Source of the DNA: Conoideocrella luteorostrata
Lineage: Eukaryota > Ascomycota > Sordariomycetes > Hypocreales > Clavicipitaceae
NCBI GenBank assembly: GCA_032433595.1
Contig: JASWJB010000009.1
Span: 186,001-250,000, forward strand
DNA: 64,000 nucleotides
Direction of reading: 5' to 3'
Of the stretch, positions 1-10,695 are shown piece after piece; within the stretch, counting starts at the first letter, position 1, and every line of letters starts with the position of its first letter. The position numbers and the translations under genes were made by a program. The notes under the pieces were generated by a model. The model searched no databases, had not been told where the DNA came from, and saw only the letters and a program-made list of their open reading frames with translations.

Positions 1-253
1 CGATCCCCGCAACGGCATGGTCGACCCGAAACAGCTTCCGTGCCTTGCCCAGTGGAAACGAGAGAATACCATGGAGACAGTCCTAATTGAATTGAGAAGG
101 TAATACGCCTTAGATCTCTACATCCTGCTCACCCTTTCTCATACTCCTACGCAATGCTCATAATTTCGATATCGCTGACATGGCTTCAGATACATGGCAG
201 CCCCGATGAACAAGAAGATTGCGCAACCACCTGAGGGCTCAACTTATTCATGA
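1..253 (+). CDS. MMS2: MMS2-type ubiquitin-conjugating enzyme variant, 3' part only
   Basis: This is the C-terminal end of a catalytically inactive E2 variant. In the known family it pairs with Ubc13 to build Lys63-linked ubiquitin chains in post-replication DNA repair. The gene is cut by the window edge. The visible coding runs from position 2 to 99, then an intron (GT at 100, AG at 189), then 190-253, giving about 53 residues. The segment LPCLAQWKRENTMETVLIEL followed across the splice junction by RRYMAAPMNKK and PPEGSTYS is the typical Mms2/UEV C-terminus, and reading across the junction restores it exactly. A full family member is about 140 residues, so roughly 60% of the protein lies outside. 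The next gene is transcribed towards it. Identity is firm; the 5' part is unseen. Confidence 0.93.
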
Positions 254-900
254 TTTTCAGAACAATATACTTCGTGAGGAATTTAGATGATACTGTAGAA
301 GGCATGGGGCAGTGAACAAGAAAGATCATCAGACCAATTACAAGACACTGTGGAGATATCATACAAATCTACGGCTTTTTGTCAGATCAAGCATTGACTT
401 CGACTGTCTCCTATCTCTGCACGAACCACATATTATATTATCTCCGGCCGGGCATATGCCTCTAGCCTATTCACTATGGTGCTATTCATACAGAAGCCAG
501 ACCAAAATCTCAACTGCGTAGGGGTATCTCAGCGCTTGAGATTTCCGAGCCATTTGCAAGGACATATTCATCTCCCTCAAAACTCCACCATGATCGAATC
601 AAGCAGATTATCATTTTCATCCGTGATGACGATGCAGTCCCCGATTCTCGGTTCACAGACACCAAGCCCAAAGCGTAAGTTCATATACACCAAAAGGACC
701 GGAACAAATAAAAGGAGTAGAAAGAAAAAAACAAAGGGGAAAAAATGGTCCATGTGATAATGCCCAAACAAAGGGTATATGCCAAAAAAATCATCATGAC
801 GGGAAATTCCCTCTCATACCGCAGATCATAGAAGAGGCAAAAGAAAATCAGTATCGAATTGGTCGATATACACATTTCATTAACGTATTCATAACAAAAC
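254..900. other. Convergent 3' intergenic region
   Basis: This region separates the stop of the MMS2-type gene from the stop of the opposite-strand gene. It is presumably 3' UTR of both. Only short ORFs without recognisable protein character are present, and there is an A-rich tract around 716-744. Confidence 0.6.
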
Positions 901-3624
901 TCAACCGTCATCGCCCCACCATCCAGGTTCGCCAGCATTGTATAAAAAACCTGGCCCGACGGCGCTCAAACGTGCCATATTGGTACGGGTCGTTCGCTTC
1001 ACAGGTACAATAGGGAATGAATCAGGCGAAATCGGGCTGTCTGGACGAGGAACATCCTCGTCTGCAGCAGTCATCCTCGTTTCGTCGTCAGCGAAATCTT
1101 GCTTCTTCATGTTCGGTCTGGAGAAGCTATGTGGGTGCAAGAAGGACGGTGAGCCCGACTTTGGTGATTTGGTGGCCAGCTTGTCACTGCTCTGTCTATA
1201 GCCACTTTCATGCCATGGCACAGCACGCAAGATCTCTGGGCCCAACGGCTCGGCAACAGGTGACGTTGCTGATTCCCAGAACCGAATATCGTCCAAATCT
1301 GGGCTGGGCTCAGTATCATCAAAAAACAGTGGCACATCTAGTTGGCTTTGGGTGCTGGCCGTTTCGCGACTAGACGAAGATTTGACGGATCCGTTCCCGT
1401 TTGGCAGCTTTGGCAAAGAAAGTGTTGGCGGGGGGCCGGATGGGCTTGGGAGAGAAACGCCACCTCCGAGAGTAAGTCCCGACGTCTGAATAGGTGCGAT
1501 TGAGAGCTTCATGGGTTCAGCACCAAGTTTCTTCTGCGTACTGGTGCTCTCTCGGAATGACGGCGGAGCAGGAAATCCAAAGTCAAATGTTTCGCCTGTG
1601 ATTGTGGTCTGGGAACCTTTGGATTGATGCCTTTTCGCTTGTGTTTCCTCTGATGAGGAGTCCCCAATGTCAGATTGCGCATTATTGTATTTGTCATCCA
1701 CCAGAGCACTATTCTCCTGTTCAGCTACTTTTTTCGCCACAGCCCCTTCCTGCTGGACCTCTTCCGGTGCTTCTGACATAGGGGCCTGGTGCATAGCTTG
1801 TTGCTTGTGTCGTAACGCTGACAAAAGCATTTCTTCTTGATGTGTTACCGCCATCAATCTGCTGTGGCTCCGTGGGCCGTCCATAGATGTATGTGCAGAA
1901 CGAATATAGAAGTCCACAGACGTAGGACTCAGCGGCGGTGTCAACTGATCTGTTGATGAGGTTCGTTGCGGGACAGGTGACTTTGGTATAATGCTTGTAT
2001 TTGTTGGCGCGGTTTCTCTTGTCTCGATCTCTACATCCGAGGGACGCCGGGCCGGTAGCATCGTTATGGCTCGAGCTTCTTGGATACCATATCCCGCCTC
2101 ATCCTGCCATGTGGTTGTCGAGTTCAATGAATAATCGGACGTGACTGAACTTCTAGACGAAGAAGCAGTTTGTAATGGGTTCGTGTAAGGCGTTCCAGAC
2201 TTGGGGCCGATGCTTGCTGGAGTTGTGTGTCTATCCTCAGGGCTCCGTATGGTGATGTGTTTGTTAGTTGTAGGGACACTCGTGCGTATCCCCTGCTTCC
2301 TTGATCGACTTATCGTATGGTTGCGTTGGTCACTAGGTATCGAGCCTCGACTTGACTTTACCCGCGCTGCTGCAAGGAAAGGGGCCAAGTCTTCTGTAAT
2401 CGTTGTGCGTTTCATCGGTGCAGACGGGGGACTTTGGAAGGCAGTTGGTTCCTGCTCAATCTCATCGTCTTCAGAATCAGAGGAAAGTACCAGGACACTA
2501 GTCTGAAGCAGGTCAGTCTCTTCCAAAGCCCTGTCTGCACTTTTTGACATCTTTGAGGTTTTAGTACGGCGGCTGGAAATACTTCGTGCTCCGCCGCCTG
2601 GTGATAATTTCGAATCAGGTTTAACAAAGACTGCCGTCTTAGGCGTTTCCGGGACGGCAGGACCTAGTCGGCGAGCTGCCAACTCATGTACATCCTCCTC
2701 TTCCCGTAATCCTTCTATAACATTCTCCAACATTGGTCCTCCATTTTCAGCCACCTGCAGGCCAGGTGTTGAACTTTGTCTCAAAACGTGTCGCATAGAC
2801 ATTTGTTCATAATGGTCATATAGAGACGGCAAATCCCTGAGGGTGTCAGGCCCAGGTCGATTACTATCACTAGTACCTGGTTGAGATGTTTCGAGGACCG
2901 GAGAACGGATGTCCTCTTTGGTATGTCGCTTTTGAATTTTTCGGGAATTTCGAGATCGTGTAGACAATGGCGAGAAAGGTGATAGGACAGAGGGAGACCT
3001 TAGCATGCGATCAAGTCCGGAGGTTGTGTTCGGGCTTTTCCCCACCGCATCTGTTTCCCGCCGAGTAGCCTGGGCAAGATCCAGCCTTGGAGGCTTCTTC
3101 CTGGCTTTGGCTGAGTCCTCGATTACTGGGTTCCGTCCCAATTGCTCCAATGTGGGGAGGCCTCTCGCCATTGCAGAGGACGATGTTTGTTGAGAAATCG
3201 ACAGGGGTAGTTTCGATTTATCGTACCATGATCGAATTGTGGAGGAAGAGCGACTCTTTCTTAAGGCTCCAGTCGTATCTGTATGCTCAGTCTCAGTTAG
3301 AGCTGGGAAGTTCACCGCATTGAGCCGCAGCGGATGTGGCATAATATCCGAATCTTCATCCCAACCTTCTTCGCCATTCGCGATGACAACCTGGTGGTCA
3401 TACTCATGACGTCGCGACTCTGACTCGAGCCGGCTCGTAGATGCGACGGGAGACCCGTCGTCACTCGTAACAGAAGACAGGGCATCGTCCCAGCCACCTG
3501 GGGCGTCGATGCTAAGAGGTGTTGAGCCCAAGATCTTATGTGCCTTACTCATTGGCGGCCCATCTGCCGGCAGTTCAATGGTCGGTTTCTTGCGGCCGGA
3601 TATTGAGAATGGAAATCGAGCCAT
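901..3624 (-). CDS. Large disordered orphan protein, 907 residues
   Basis: I do not recognise this protein. It is one uninterrupted frame of 907 residues, rich in Ser, Thr, Pro and Arg, with no clear globular domain, signal peptide or membrane segment. The N-terminus MARFPFSISGRKKP is basic and compact, and an acidic patch SSDSEDDEIEQE lies near residue 390. Many SP, TP and RS pairs in the middle resemble phosphorylation sites of a scaffold or cell-polarity/signalling protein, but that is only composition. The tail FLYNAGEPGWWGDDG is unusually aromatic and could be a conserved short motif. The length of the open frame and its codon regularity support a real gene, and no competing frame is comparably long. 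The start at 3624 is the first ATG of the frame and lies about 3.8 kb from the next gene upstream. The gene converges on MMS2. Confidence 0.78.
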   Translation of the reverse strand: MARFPFSISGRKKPTIELPADGPPMSKAHKILGSTPLSIDAPGGWDDALSSVTSDDGSPVASTSRLESESRRHEYDHQVVIANGEEGWDEDSDIMPHPLRLNAVNFPALTETEHTDTTGALRKSRSSSTIRSWYDKSKLPLSISQQTSSSAMARGLPTLEQLGRNPVIEDSAKARKKPPRLDLAQATRRETDAVGKSPNTTSGLDRMLRSPSVLSPFSPLSTRSRNSRKIQKRHTKEDIRSPVLETSQPGTSDSNRPGPDTLRDLPSLYDHYEQMSMRHVLRQSSTPGLQVAENGGPMLENVIEGLREEEDVHELAARRLGPAVPETPKTAVFVKPDSKLSPGGGARSISSRRTKTSKMSKSADRALEETDLLQTSVLVLSSDSEDDEIEQEPTAFQSPPSAPMKRTTITEDLAPFLAAARVKSSRGSIPSDQRNHTISRSRKQGIRTSVPTTNKHITIRSPEDRHTTPASIGPKSGTPYTNPLQTASSSRSSVTSDYSLNSTTTWQDEAGYGIQEARAITMLPARRPSDVEIETRETAPTNTSIIPKSPVPQRTSSTDQLTPPLSPTSVDFYIRSAHTSMDGPRSHSRLMAVTHQEEMLLSALRHKQQAMHQAPMSEAPEEVQQEGAVAKKVAEQENSALVDDKYNNAQSDIGDSSSEETQAKRHQSKGSQTTITGETFDFGFPAPPSFRESTSTQKKLGAEPMKLSIAPIQTSGLTLGGGVSLPSPSGPPPTLSLPKLPNGNGSVKSSSSRETASTQSQLDVPLFFDDTEPSPDLDDIRFWESATSPVAEPLGPEILRAVPWHESGYRQSSDKLATKSPKSGSPSFLHPHSFSRPNMKKQDFADDETRMTAADEDVPRPDSPISPDSFPIVPVKRTTRTNMARLSAVGPGFLYNAGEPGWWGDDG

Positions 3625-6600
3625 GTTTCCGATGCTTCCTCCGGCGGGTGGCCCGACGAGCAGCTTCCCAACGCTGCTATCTCGAACACAGAGTGGCGAT
3701 CCTGGGACAAATCATGTGCAATGAGATGATATTTTTGTTCAACTTCAACAAAAGAGAACTAGTGAGTCGATTCTCTAGAAAAATCGACTCATTCGACATC
3801 ACCTGGAGTTGAGGTCCACTCACGAATGCTGGGCAATAGCGGCCAGACCCGAGTTGCAGTGGAGTGCCTTCTTTGTTGTAAGGATGCACGGAGTAACTGT
3901 GTGACTAGTCGAATTCGAGCAGCTCGTCCAAGTAAGATCGATCTCAATATTATGAACAAAGCGCGATAGTTGAAGGGGACAAGGACATGCAACTGCAATG
4001 CGAGGCGCGCGAATAATTGCGTTCCGCTTGCGAGGTCAGGTCGAGCAAGTGGCATGTGCCTCCCCCTTCACAGTCTGGCAAGAAGCAATTCACGAGTACA
4101 GCCGGGCGACGCGTTGAGCAAGGGGATGCTTGCTAGCCGACAGCTAAAAATCATAAAAATGAAATGGAAATCAGTACCAAATTTTCCCGACCAGAGGTGC
4201 TTTCGGCTGGGTTCTGCGACCGGACAGCTGTGAGCAAAAGCGAAGTCTTCGATCACGAATGATGTCGTGTGCCAGAGTCATCAAACAGTTATGCACAAGG
4301 CCGCTAAGAGAATTGTATTGTACGATGGAAATGGGCGGCTCGTAAATTGTCCGAATTGCGATGGCAACACGCATCAGGGCCGCAACCAGCCCTCATGGAC
4401 TGGCTGCCTCGGGCAAGCTGTGGTGGCTGGCCTTGTTCGTCTGGGGTCATTTTGCTTGTGGCGGATTGGTTCAAGACTCGGAAGACTGACAGATTGACCC
4501 TCCAGCAATCCTTGAATATCGCTGATCCTAGCCTTCAAGGATGTTAACGATGACGGCGTGGTGCCGTTCGCACTAGCTCGAGTTGGCGAAGGCCTCGAAA
4601 CTAAAGATGGCTTTGACTGCATTCATCGCGCGCCGCTGGGCCAGGGGGTGCCTTCACGATAGTGCTCCGTAGTGGTACCCCGTAGTAGCACTCCGTAGAG
4701 ACGACGGCATGGATGGCTTGGATGGCTTGGGATAGCTTGGATGGAAACTTTCTCAGCTTGCCAACCAGCTAAAAATTGACGCTACGGAGCTGGGCTTTCG
4801 GGTTTGTCTGGTCCCGTCTGGAATGTAGCCTGCCATTCTACATGGGGAACTCGCCATTTCCTCAGCTGGGCTAAGAGGGCAAAAGTGATAGAAAACTCAA
4901 TCAATTAACTAACAACTGATGCGCCAGCGGCCACCTGCTGGTCTGAATTGACAGGAACAATAAACATTGCGCAAAAGTGTACTCAGTCATGGCGGCAGCC
5001 GACTCATGACTTCTGCAATACGATCGACAATTAAAAGGGAGTCCTGTCCTGCACAGACCAGCTTCTAGAAGGCGTCTAGCATGCGAGGGAGGGGGGGGGG
5101 GGATGACACAACGATACCTTCAAATCGTGAGCATGAGTGGTGGAATAATTAATGCAATACGAAGTAGGCGTCTTCATATCACCGAGTTGACACGTAGGCT
5201 GTCCAGCATCACTACAGCATCTTGGTGATCCGTCGACGGCTAGAAGTTCGCCAATAGAGGTCAATATTGTAACGCTGGACAATTTTCAGGGCCGATGAAT
5301 CGTAAACTACCCTGGTAGGCGCCAGTCTCGACGTTTGCCCATCGTTGGTGCTCTCTGAGGGTTGTATTAGTTACTAGTGAGCTATTATGAACAAAATCTG
5401 ACTCGGCGAGGATCCTTGTCCTGGTATCGAACTCTCTTATTCCATTAGTTACTATAATTCCGGGAAGGGAGATGCCGCTGCCCACGGTGCCATGCGGTTT
5501 GCCGGCGCAGGGTCAACCATATTGTAACAGGGAAGCAAGCCCATGTTGTTTGTCTATGCTTGCACTAAATAAGCATCAAGCTCGACGAGAGACAGCCGGA
5601 TGGGGTCCAAAACAAGGAATAGGAGTTGGCAATCAAACATTTCGTCTGATGTACACACGTACTTCTGAAGGAAAACAACAAGACCCTGTCCGTCATTAGT
5701 CAGGTGCACATTCAACCAAACTAGACGGCCAATGTGTGGGGATCAGGAGATGAGATGACGATAAACTGCCCTTCTCGGTTTTCTCCATCCCCCCATCCTA
5801 ATCTCCGTGTTTGCTTTTTTTCCCTTTCTCAACCCCATCCGGCGCGTGGTAACTAAGGCTCTGTCTCAGATGACTGACTGCATCACAGCTTCTCGGGCAG
5901 CTACCCTTGACACTGAATCGCGGAGATCCAATCGTCTTCTTGTGAGACAGCGCCGGTAGTCCTCGTGGCGATTGACTGATCAATTCATGCCCCGTCACCT
6001 TCCCATCAGTCTCAGCTTCCGACCGCGAGTGTGGCGCTACGGAGTACCTAGTTGCAAACTGGAGGAGCCCCGAAAAAGCTTAGCTAGCTGGCTAGCCGTG
6101 ATGACGACGGAAAGGGGTCGGTGGCTCTTGTGGGCAATTGCTGGCGGGACAAATGCTAGGTCATGGATACTCCATACCTACATGATGCTGGTGATGGCGA
6201 ACCCATTTGTTACGGGGTACACAGGTAGAGTTGAGATGAAAGAACGAGAGATCGGCCCCCGGCTTGCCCTGACTCCTTGAGTCAAACGCCGTATCTCCGG
6301 GCCTGCTTGGCCTGCTGTGAAACTGCCATGACATGCGCGACACAAGCATGTATGTAGTTCTGTGGCTGTGGAGTCAACAAGTCATGTACGGAATACACTT
6401 CGCCCGTGTATTATACCTCCTCAAACCACTATTTGCATAAGTACATTGTGTTAATAGGGGCAAGGCAAGAGCCGGCGATGGCCGAAATTGTATGCAAGGA
6501 GAACGTCAAAGCGCTCAATTTCAGTTGCTGTTGCGGTTGACGCAAACAACTCATCCTGGTCATTACTTGGATGTGCTATTAAACGCCTTTTTACGGGTGG

Positions 6601-7464
6601 ACTTCAACGTCGGTCTGGGGGTACGGAGTGAGTAGTTATGTAATATGCGTTGTATGTGTATCTACTCCGTAATAAGCTGGGATTACCCGTACCTAAGCGT
6701 GAAACCCGACAGCCTGGATGAGCAGGTAACATTGTAATTGGACAGTCGTGCTTGCCGGCATCTGATGTGAGAAGGGCATGGAGGTTGCGTCGGATTAGAT
6801 TGGCTATTGGGGTACTCTTTGACTTCGTGTGAAATTCTTGTCCTATGGCATAGTAGTCCTGTGCAATATCGACGTATTGTACTCCGTACGTAGTATGCTA
6901 CTAGACTGGCGATACATGGTAAAGCGCAGTGATTCCCCTCGGCAATCGAGCTCCATGGATAGCTATAGGTTTCTGCGAGCATGTTTAAGGCAACGAACGA
7001 CACGTATCAAATATCGATTAGCAAGATAAAATTAACAGCCTGTTAGTTGCAAGGTAGACCATCTCAAGTCAGGCCTGGGGCTATGAGATGAATCAAAACG
7101 GCTAAGCACCTCAGGGTATGTCAAAGTGGCAGGCAACTAGTAACCATGAGACAGTCGCTGCATTTTTCGGCACATAAATCTCGTCAATTGCGGATATATC
7201 TGGGGGGCTGACATTAAGGTAGATCATTCAATATGGTGATGATGTAAAAGGTGAGGTACAGTCAATCTCGCAGCTTTGCGCGCTCGTACCCTGTTAATTG
7301 CAATTATGCAAGATTTCGGGAAGCCATGGTGCTATTCCCAAATTGCAACCCAATGTAATTAACTTGCTCCTTGCGCCATGCTCAATTTCCCCCCTGGTTG
7401 TGGAATCCAACGCCAAAAAAAAACACAAAACAAAAATCCACATCGTTGCCTCCTGCTAAGAGCA
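3625..7464. other. Long intergenic region, no gene seen
   Basis: About 3.8 kb without a supportable gene. It would contain the promoter of the 907-residue orphan at its left end and the 3' flank of the flavoprotein gene at its right end. It holds a run of 12 G at 5091-5102, a set of degenerate CTCCGTAG repeats near 4670-4700, and exact copies of the dispersed 9-mer at 6038, 6663 and 6880. ORFs here are under about 110 codons with no family resemblance. Confidence 0.6.
5091..5102. repeat. Homopolymer run of 12 G
   Basis: Directly visible run of guanines in the intergenic region. A second such run (14 G) lies at 9718-9731. They may be natural mononucleotide tracts or places where the assembly length is uncertain. 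Confidence 0.9.
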
Positions 7465-9399
7465 TTACAGATACCTTGTCTGCAGCCATTCTTCATTCCT
7501 CATTCGCAGGTCCAATCCATACCGCGCCCACCATTTCCTCGCCCTGTTCTGATCCTGATCACCAATACTATCCTCCAGTGCCTCTTCGATGTTACATGTC
7601 CTAAACTCAACGAGCTGCTTCCTGCCCTCCATGCCTTCGAGTTCACCGTGTGCAAACTTGCGCCACCATTCTAGCACGTGTACGTGCTGATGAATTGTAG
7701 AGCTGAGGAGGACTTCTGGGTCAAAGACGAGCTTGCTGTCACCTTTGAGACGACGCCAGGTCTCGAGAACCTGGTCTTGGCCCCAGCGGGAAGCCACTTT
7801 GGCGACGGCATCGCCATGAGCGATAGGTATACCCGAGGCGTCCCACCATTTAAGGACATCCGCTTGGCCATGCTGGCTAGCCCAGAGAAGGGACCGGCCG
7901 GGGCGGAGGACGATTTCTTCATCTTGGGCGGCGGCGTCCCGCCACCATTCGAGCACAAGAAGGTGGCCGCGGCCGCTGGCTTGCTCGAGAGCTGTTTCGG
8001 TGTAACGCAGAGGCAGGCCAGATCGCCGCCACCACCAGTCGAGGATGTGGACCTGACCGTTCTTTGAGGCTATGTCTACGGCTTCGGCGTCATATATGTG
8101 CTTTTCACGGAACCATTTGCTTTGCTTCCAGAAGTCGAGAACGTCCATTCGAGGATAGTATGCCGATGCGTTCGTGGGGAGTGTTGTGCCGTCAAAGGCT
8201 TTGAATAGGTCGGGTCGATTAGCTTCCATGTAGGCGAGTACATCTATCAGAGCAAAGCGTATGATGAGCTTGACGACGAGTGCGGGGACGTATTGGAAAG
8301 TTGGTGGCGATTGGGATATCTTTTTACAGATAGCGGCAGAGTTTGCTGTGAGGACGGTCCATTCGAGTTCATGTTCGTAGACTTTGAGAGGGTCGGTGGG
8401 ATCTTTTGGTTCTAGGGACAACGTAGGTGGCATGGCGAGATTGGTGTATATGCCGAGTGCTTTGGCGAGTTCCCAGTCGCCAGCATAATCTAGGACCATG
8501 GTCCAGATTTCGGGAGGGAGTTTCGAGCGGATCTTGACATTAAAGTCAGGTACTACAGCGGTGGCTGTGGCGATTTCGACATCTCGTCCGAGACCGAGCA
8601 AATTAGCTTGGTTTTGGATGATGGCGAGCACTTCATTGAACCCACTCCAATTGGGGACTCTTTTGGGATTAAGTTGGCCCTCGTAGTGCCACAAGATTGG
8701 CGCCATAGCACGGATGTAATTCCATTTTCTGTGAACTTTGCTCAGCTGTCGCTTGGTCATTGGGTGTGACCACATGTGCGTGCTCATGCCGGGGACAAGG
8801 ACGATGCTCTTTTGAACGTCCCATCCTCGCAGCACTTCCGCCAAGAATGTGTCTGCTACACCAGCGAGCATCTTAGCGATGCCATCCGCATCCAGCGGGA
8901 CACAAACTAACAGGTCTGCCCACTCCACCAACTCAAACGCCTGTTGTCGAAAGAACTCCACGTCATCCGCCCGCTCGCCTTGTCCCAAGGCCAGGCTCCG
9001 ATTCTCCATGACGATAATGGTCTGCGTAAGTCGCGGAACAACATCGTCGACAATGGCTCGCATCTCAATATGGGGGTTCTTGGATAATCGCACGACCAAC
9101 GCTTGAGCCCACGATGTGTCGCGGGGTCCAGTGGCGGCAACGAGGAGCCGCAGCTTGCGATGCTTCGAATTCATGTCGTGCATTGACGAGCATGACGATG
9201 CCGAGGAAATCAGGCGTGGCTGGAAAGACGAGTAGTTCGCCATGTTAATATAATCTTCGAATCGGGGGACATGATGACCAGCCCGGCTGCTGGCTCTCGA
9301 GTAGCAGCTCGAAGCGGTGTGCGGTCCCAGACTAGAGGGTCGTTTTGAAACAGAAGATTGGCGGCGAACAGATTTGGGCACCAAACGAAACGGCAGCAA
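7465..9399 (-). CDS. Flavoprotein-fold (PPCDC-like) + F-box-like + ankyrin-like repeat protein, 644 residues
   Basis: Residues about 82-270 read like the flavoprotein family that includes phosphopantothenoylcysteine decarboxylase (PPCDC) and Hal3: WADLLVCVPLDADGIAKML, then VPGMSTHMWSHPMTKRQL, matching the family's P-x-M-N-x-x-M-W FMN/substrate clamp. Residues 292-317 (LPPEIWTMVLDYAGDWELA) look F-box-like. From about 436 to 580 there are four or five ankyrin-like units of the form GHLLVLEWW, GQADVLKWW and HVHVLEWW. Compared with plant HAL3 from memory, the catalytic His aligns with Ala154, the Asn of PxMNxxMW is Ser206, and the Cys-bearing loop near the end of the domain is not apparent, so decarboxylase activity is unlikely (inference). 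The first 41 residues are rich in Arg/Ser and lack acidic residues, which could be a mitochondrial presequence. Otherwise translation may begin at Met53, Met73 or Met76, just before the flavoprotein fold. Single exon, isolated on both sides. Confidence 0.85.
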   Translation of the reverse strand: MLPFRLVPKSVRRQSSVSKRPSSLGPHTASSCYSRASSRAGHHVPRFEDYINMANYSSFQPRLISSASSCSSMHDMNSKHRKLRLLVAATGPRDTSWAQALVVRLSKNPHIEMRAIVDDVVPRLTQTIIVMENRSLALGQGERADDVEFFRQQAFELVEWADLLVCVPLDADGIAKMLAGVADTFLAEVLRGWDVQKSIVLVPGMSTHMWSHPMTKRQLSKVHRKWNYIRAMAPILWHYEGQLNPKRVPNWSGFNEVLAIIQNQANLLGLGRDVEIATATAVVPDFNVKIRSKLPPEIWTMVLDYAGDWELAKALGIYTNLAMPPTLSLEPKDPTDPLKVYEHELEWTVLTANSAAICKKISQSPPTFQYVPALVVKLIIRFALIDVLAYMEANRPDLFKAFDGTTLPTNASAYYPRMDVLDFWKQSKWFREKHIYDAEAVDIASKNGQVHILDWWWRRSGLPLRYTETALEQASGRGHLLVLEWWRDAAAQDEEIVLRPGRSLLWASQHGQADVLKWWDASGIPIAHGDAVAKVASRWGQDQVLETWRRLKGDSKLVFDPEVLLSSTIHQHVHVLEWWRKFAHGELEGMEGRKQLVEFRTCNIEEALEDSIGDQDQNRARKWWARYGLDLRMRNEEWLQTRYL

Positions 9400-10695
9400 C
9401 GATACACCGTATCAGACCGTTATTGCGTAGCAGTGCAGCCGTGCATACTAGTATGTTTGCGTCCCAAAAGGAGTGGGTGAGGTTAAGTGATTGGTTCACT
9501 GGCGATTATTGCAGAAGGGAGAACAATACAGTGTCATGCAGGTTGAATCGAGCAGAAGCCCAGTCAGGTGGCAAAGACGGGCCTGACGACACTTCACTGG
9601 CTCAAAGTAACTAGTTAGTCAGGACACCGAACAAAGTTAGAGGTACCAGAACAGGTTTGAGCGTGGGGCCAGCGAAGCTGGTTATAGAAGTTGCCTCCAG
9701 CTACGGCAGAGATGGCAGGGGGGGGGGGGGGATTAACTGCTGCCTTAGCGGCATCTGCACGCTGGCCTGTGAGAGCCGCAGCAACCCGCGTTCCAGCACA
9801 TGGGCTCACCAAGATGATGTTGTAAATCTGTTGATACGATGCTATCCAGCAAATGCGCTGGTGCGGTTCTCCTCGCTGGCTGCCAAAGCAGAGGGCGTCA
9901 AGTTTGCTGCCGCTTGTACTAGGCTGGGCGCTGGCCCACGAAAGCCGACCAACTTCGATAGCGACAATGTACGGAGTACTGGATATATTATATGTAGAGT
10001 CATACGGCGCATGACAATTGTTTGTAGTTTACAAAGTTCTTGCCACCAGCTGCTGAGTTCAGAAGTACTTTTCACCCCATTCGGTTTTTATTATTTATTT
10101 TGGCCAGAAAAGTGCAGAGTTCCCATTTACCTTTTGGCATTGAAGCCTATTACGGGTGACCACACAGCCCGGATTGTGTGATACATTAGACCGAGGATAA
10201 AAATAAGGGCTTTATGCTTTATGCAGCTTACAAATATTTGTCGGCTTTCGTGACTCAGAATCCCGGTTGTCGCACAAGGATTTAAGATGAGTGATGATGT
10301 CGAGCTTGGAGGATCAGAGTGATGTAAATAGAAATCTTAATGCTGAGAATTTCCGATATGATTGGCGTTCCATGGTAAGGTTTGTTGTTTGTGCTGTTTG
10401 TGATTTTGGTATGTTCGTGCTTTTGGTCCGGGTCCGGGCGATGGCGGGACGTGGGACTCTTGCCCCACCACCGGCTCAGCTATATGGACCAGAATGTCCT
10501 CCAAAAAAATTTCAGAACTTGTTGATCCTCTAGCCGTCGCGACCGAACAGCCACAGCTTTTGCGGATCATCAGTTTCCTGTCTTATTTACTGTTCATCCA
10601 TCACTTCGTGGTCTTCCGCGTCTACACCCCTCTGAGCCTCATACATCTTCGCGCTCATTGCTTTTCCCGCATCTGCCCGCCAATTGTCCACCGCA
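9400..10695. other. Divergent promoter region between flavoprotein gene and PRPP synthetase
   Basis: About 1.3 kb shared upstream region of two divergently transcribed genes. It holds 14 consecutive G at 9718-9731, one exact TACGGAGTA at 9970, and a TGACTCA at 10251. A 174-codon ORF at 9657 starts in the G-run and shows no protein family character. Confidence 0.6.
10251..10257. promoter_or_regulatory. TGACTCA, candidate CPC1/Gcn4-type element
   Basis: Exact match to the known core bound by Gcn4/CPC1 bZIP proteins, 439 bp upstream of the PRPP synthetase start. PRPP feeds histidine, tryptophan and nucleotide synthesis, so control by the cpc1 product encoded elsewhere in this window is plausible. 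A 7-mer can occur by chance. Confidence 0.4.

Noticed and set aside
4374..4622. 82-codon minus-strand ORF with a helical-looking segment
   Set aside because: Short, isolated, no splice partners, and neighbouring frames are open to a similar extent.
9657..10181. 174-codon ORF upstream of PRPP synthetase
   Set aside because: It passes through a 14-G run (poly-Gly) and ends in random composition; more likely promoter sequence of the two divergent genes.
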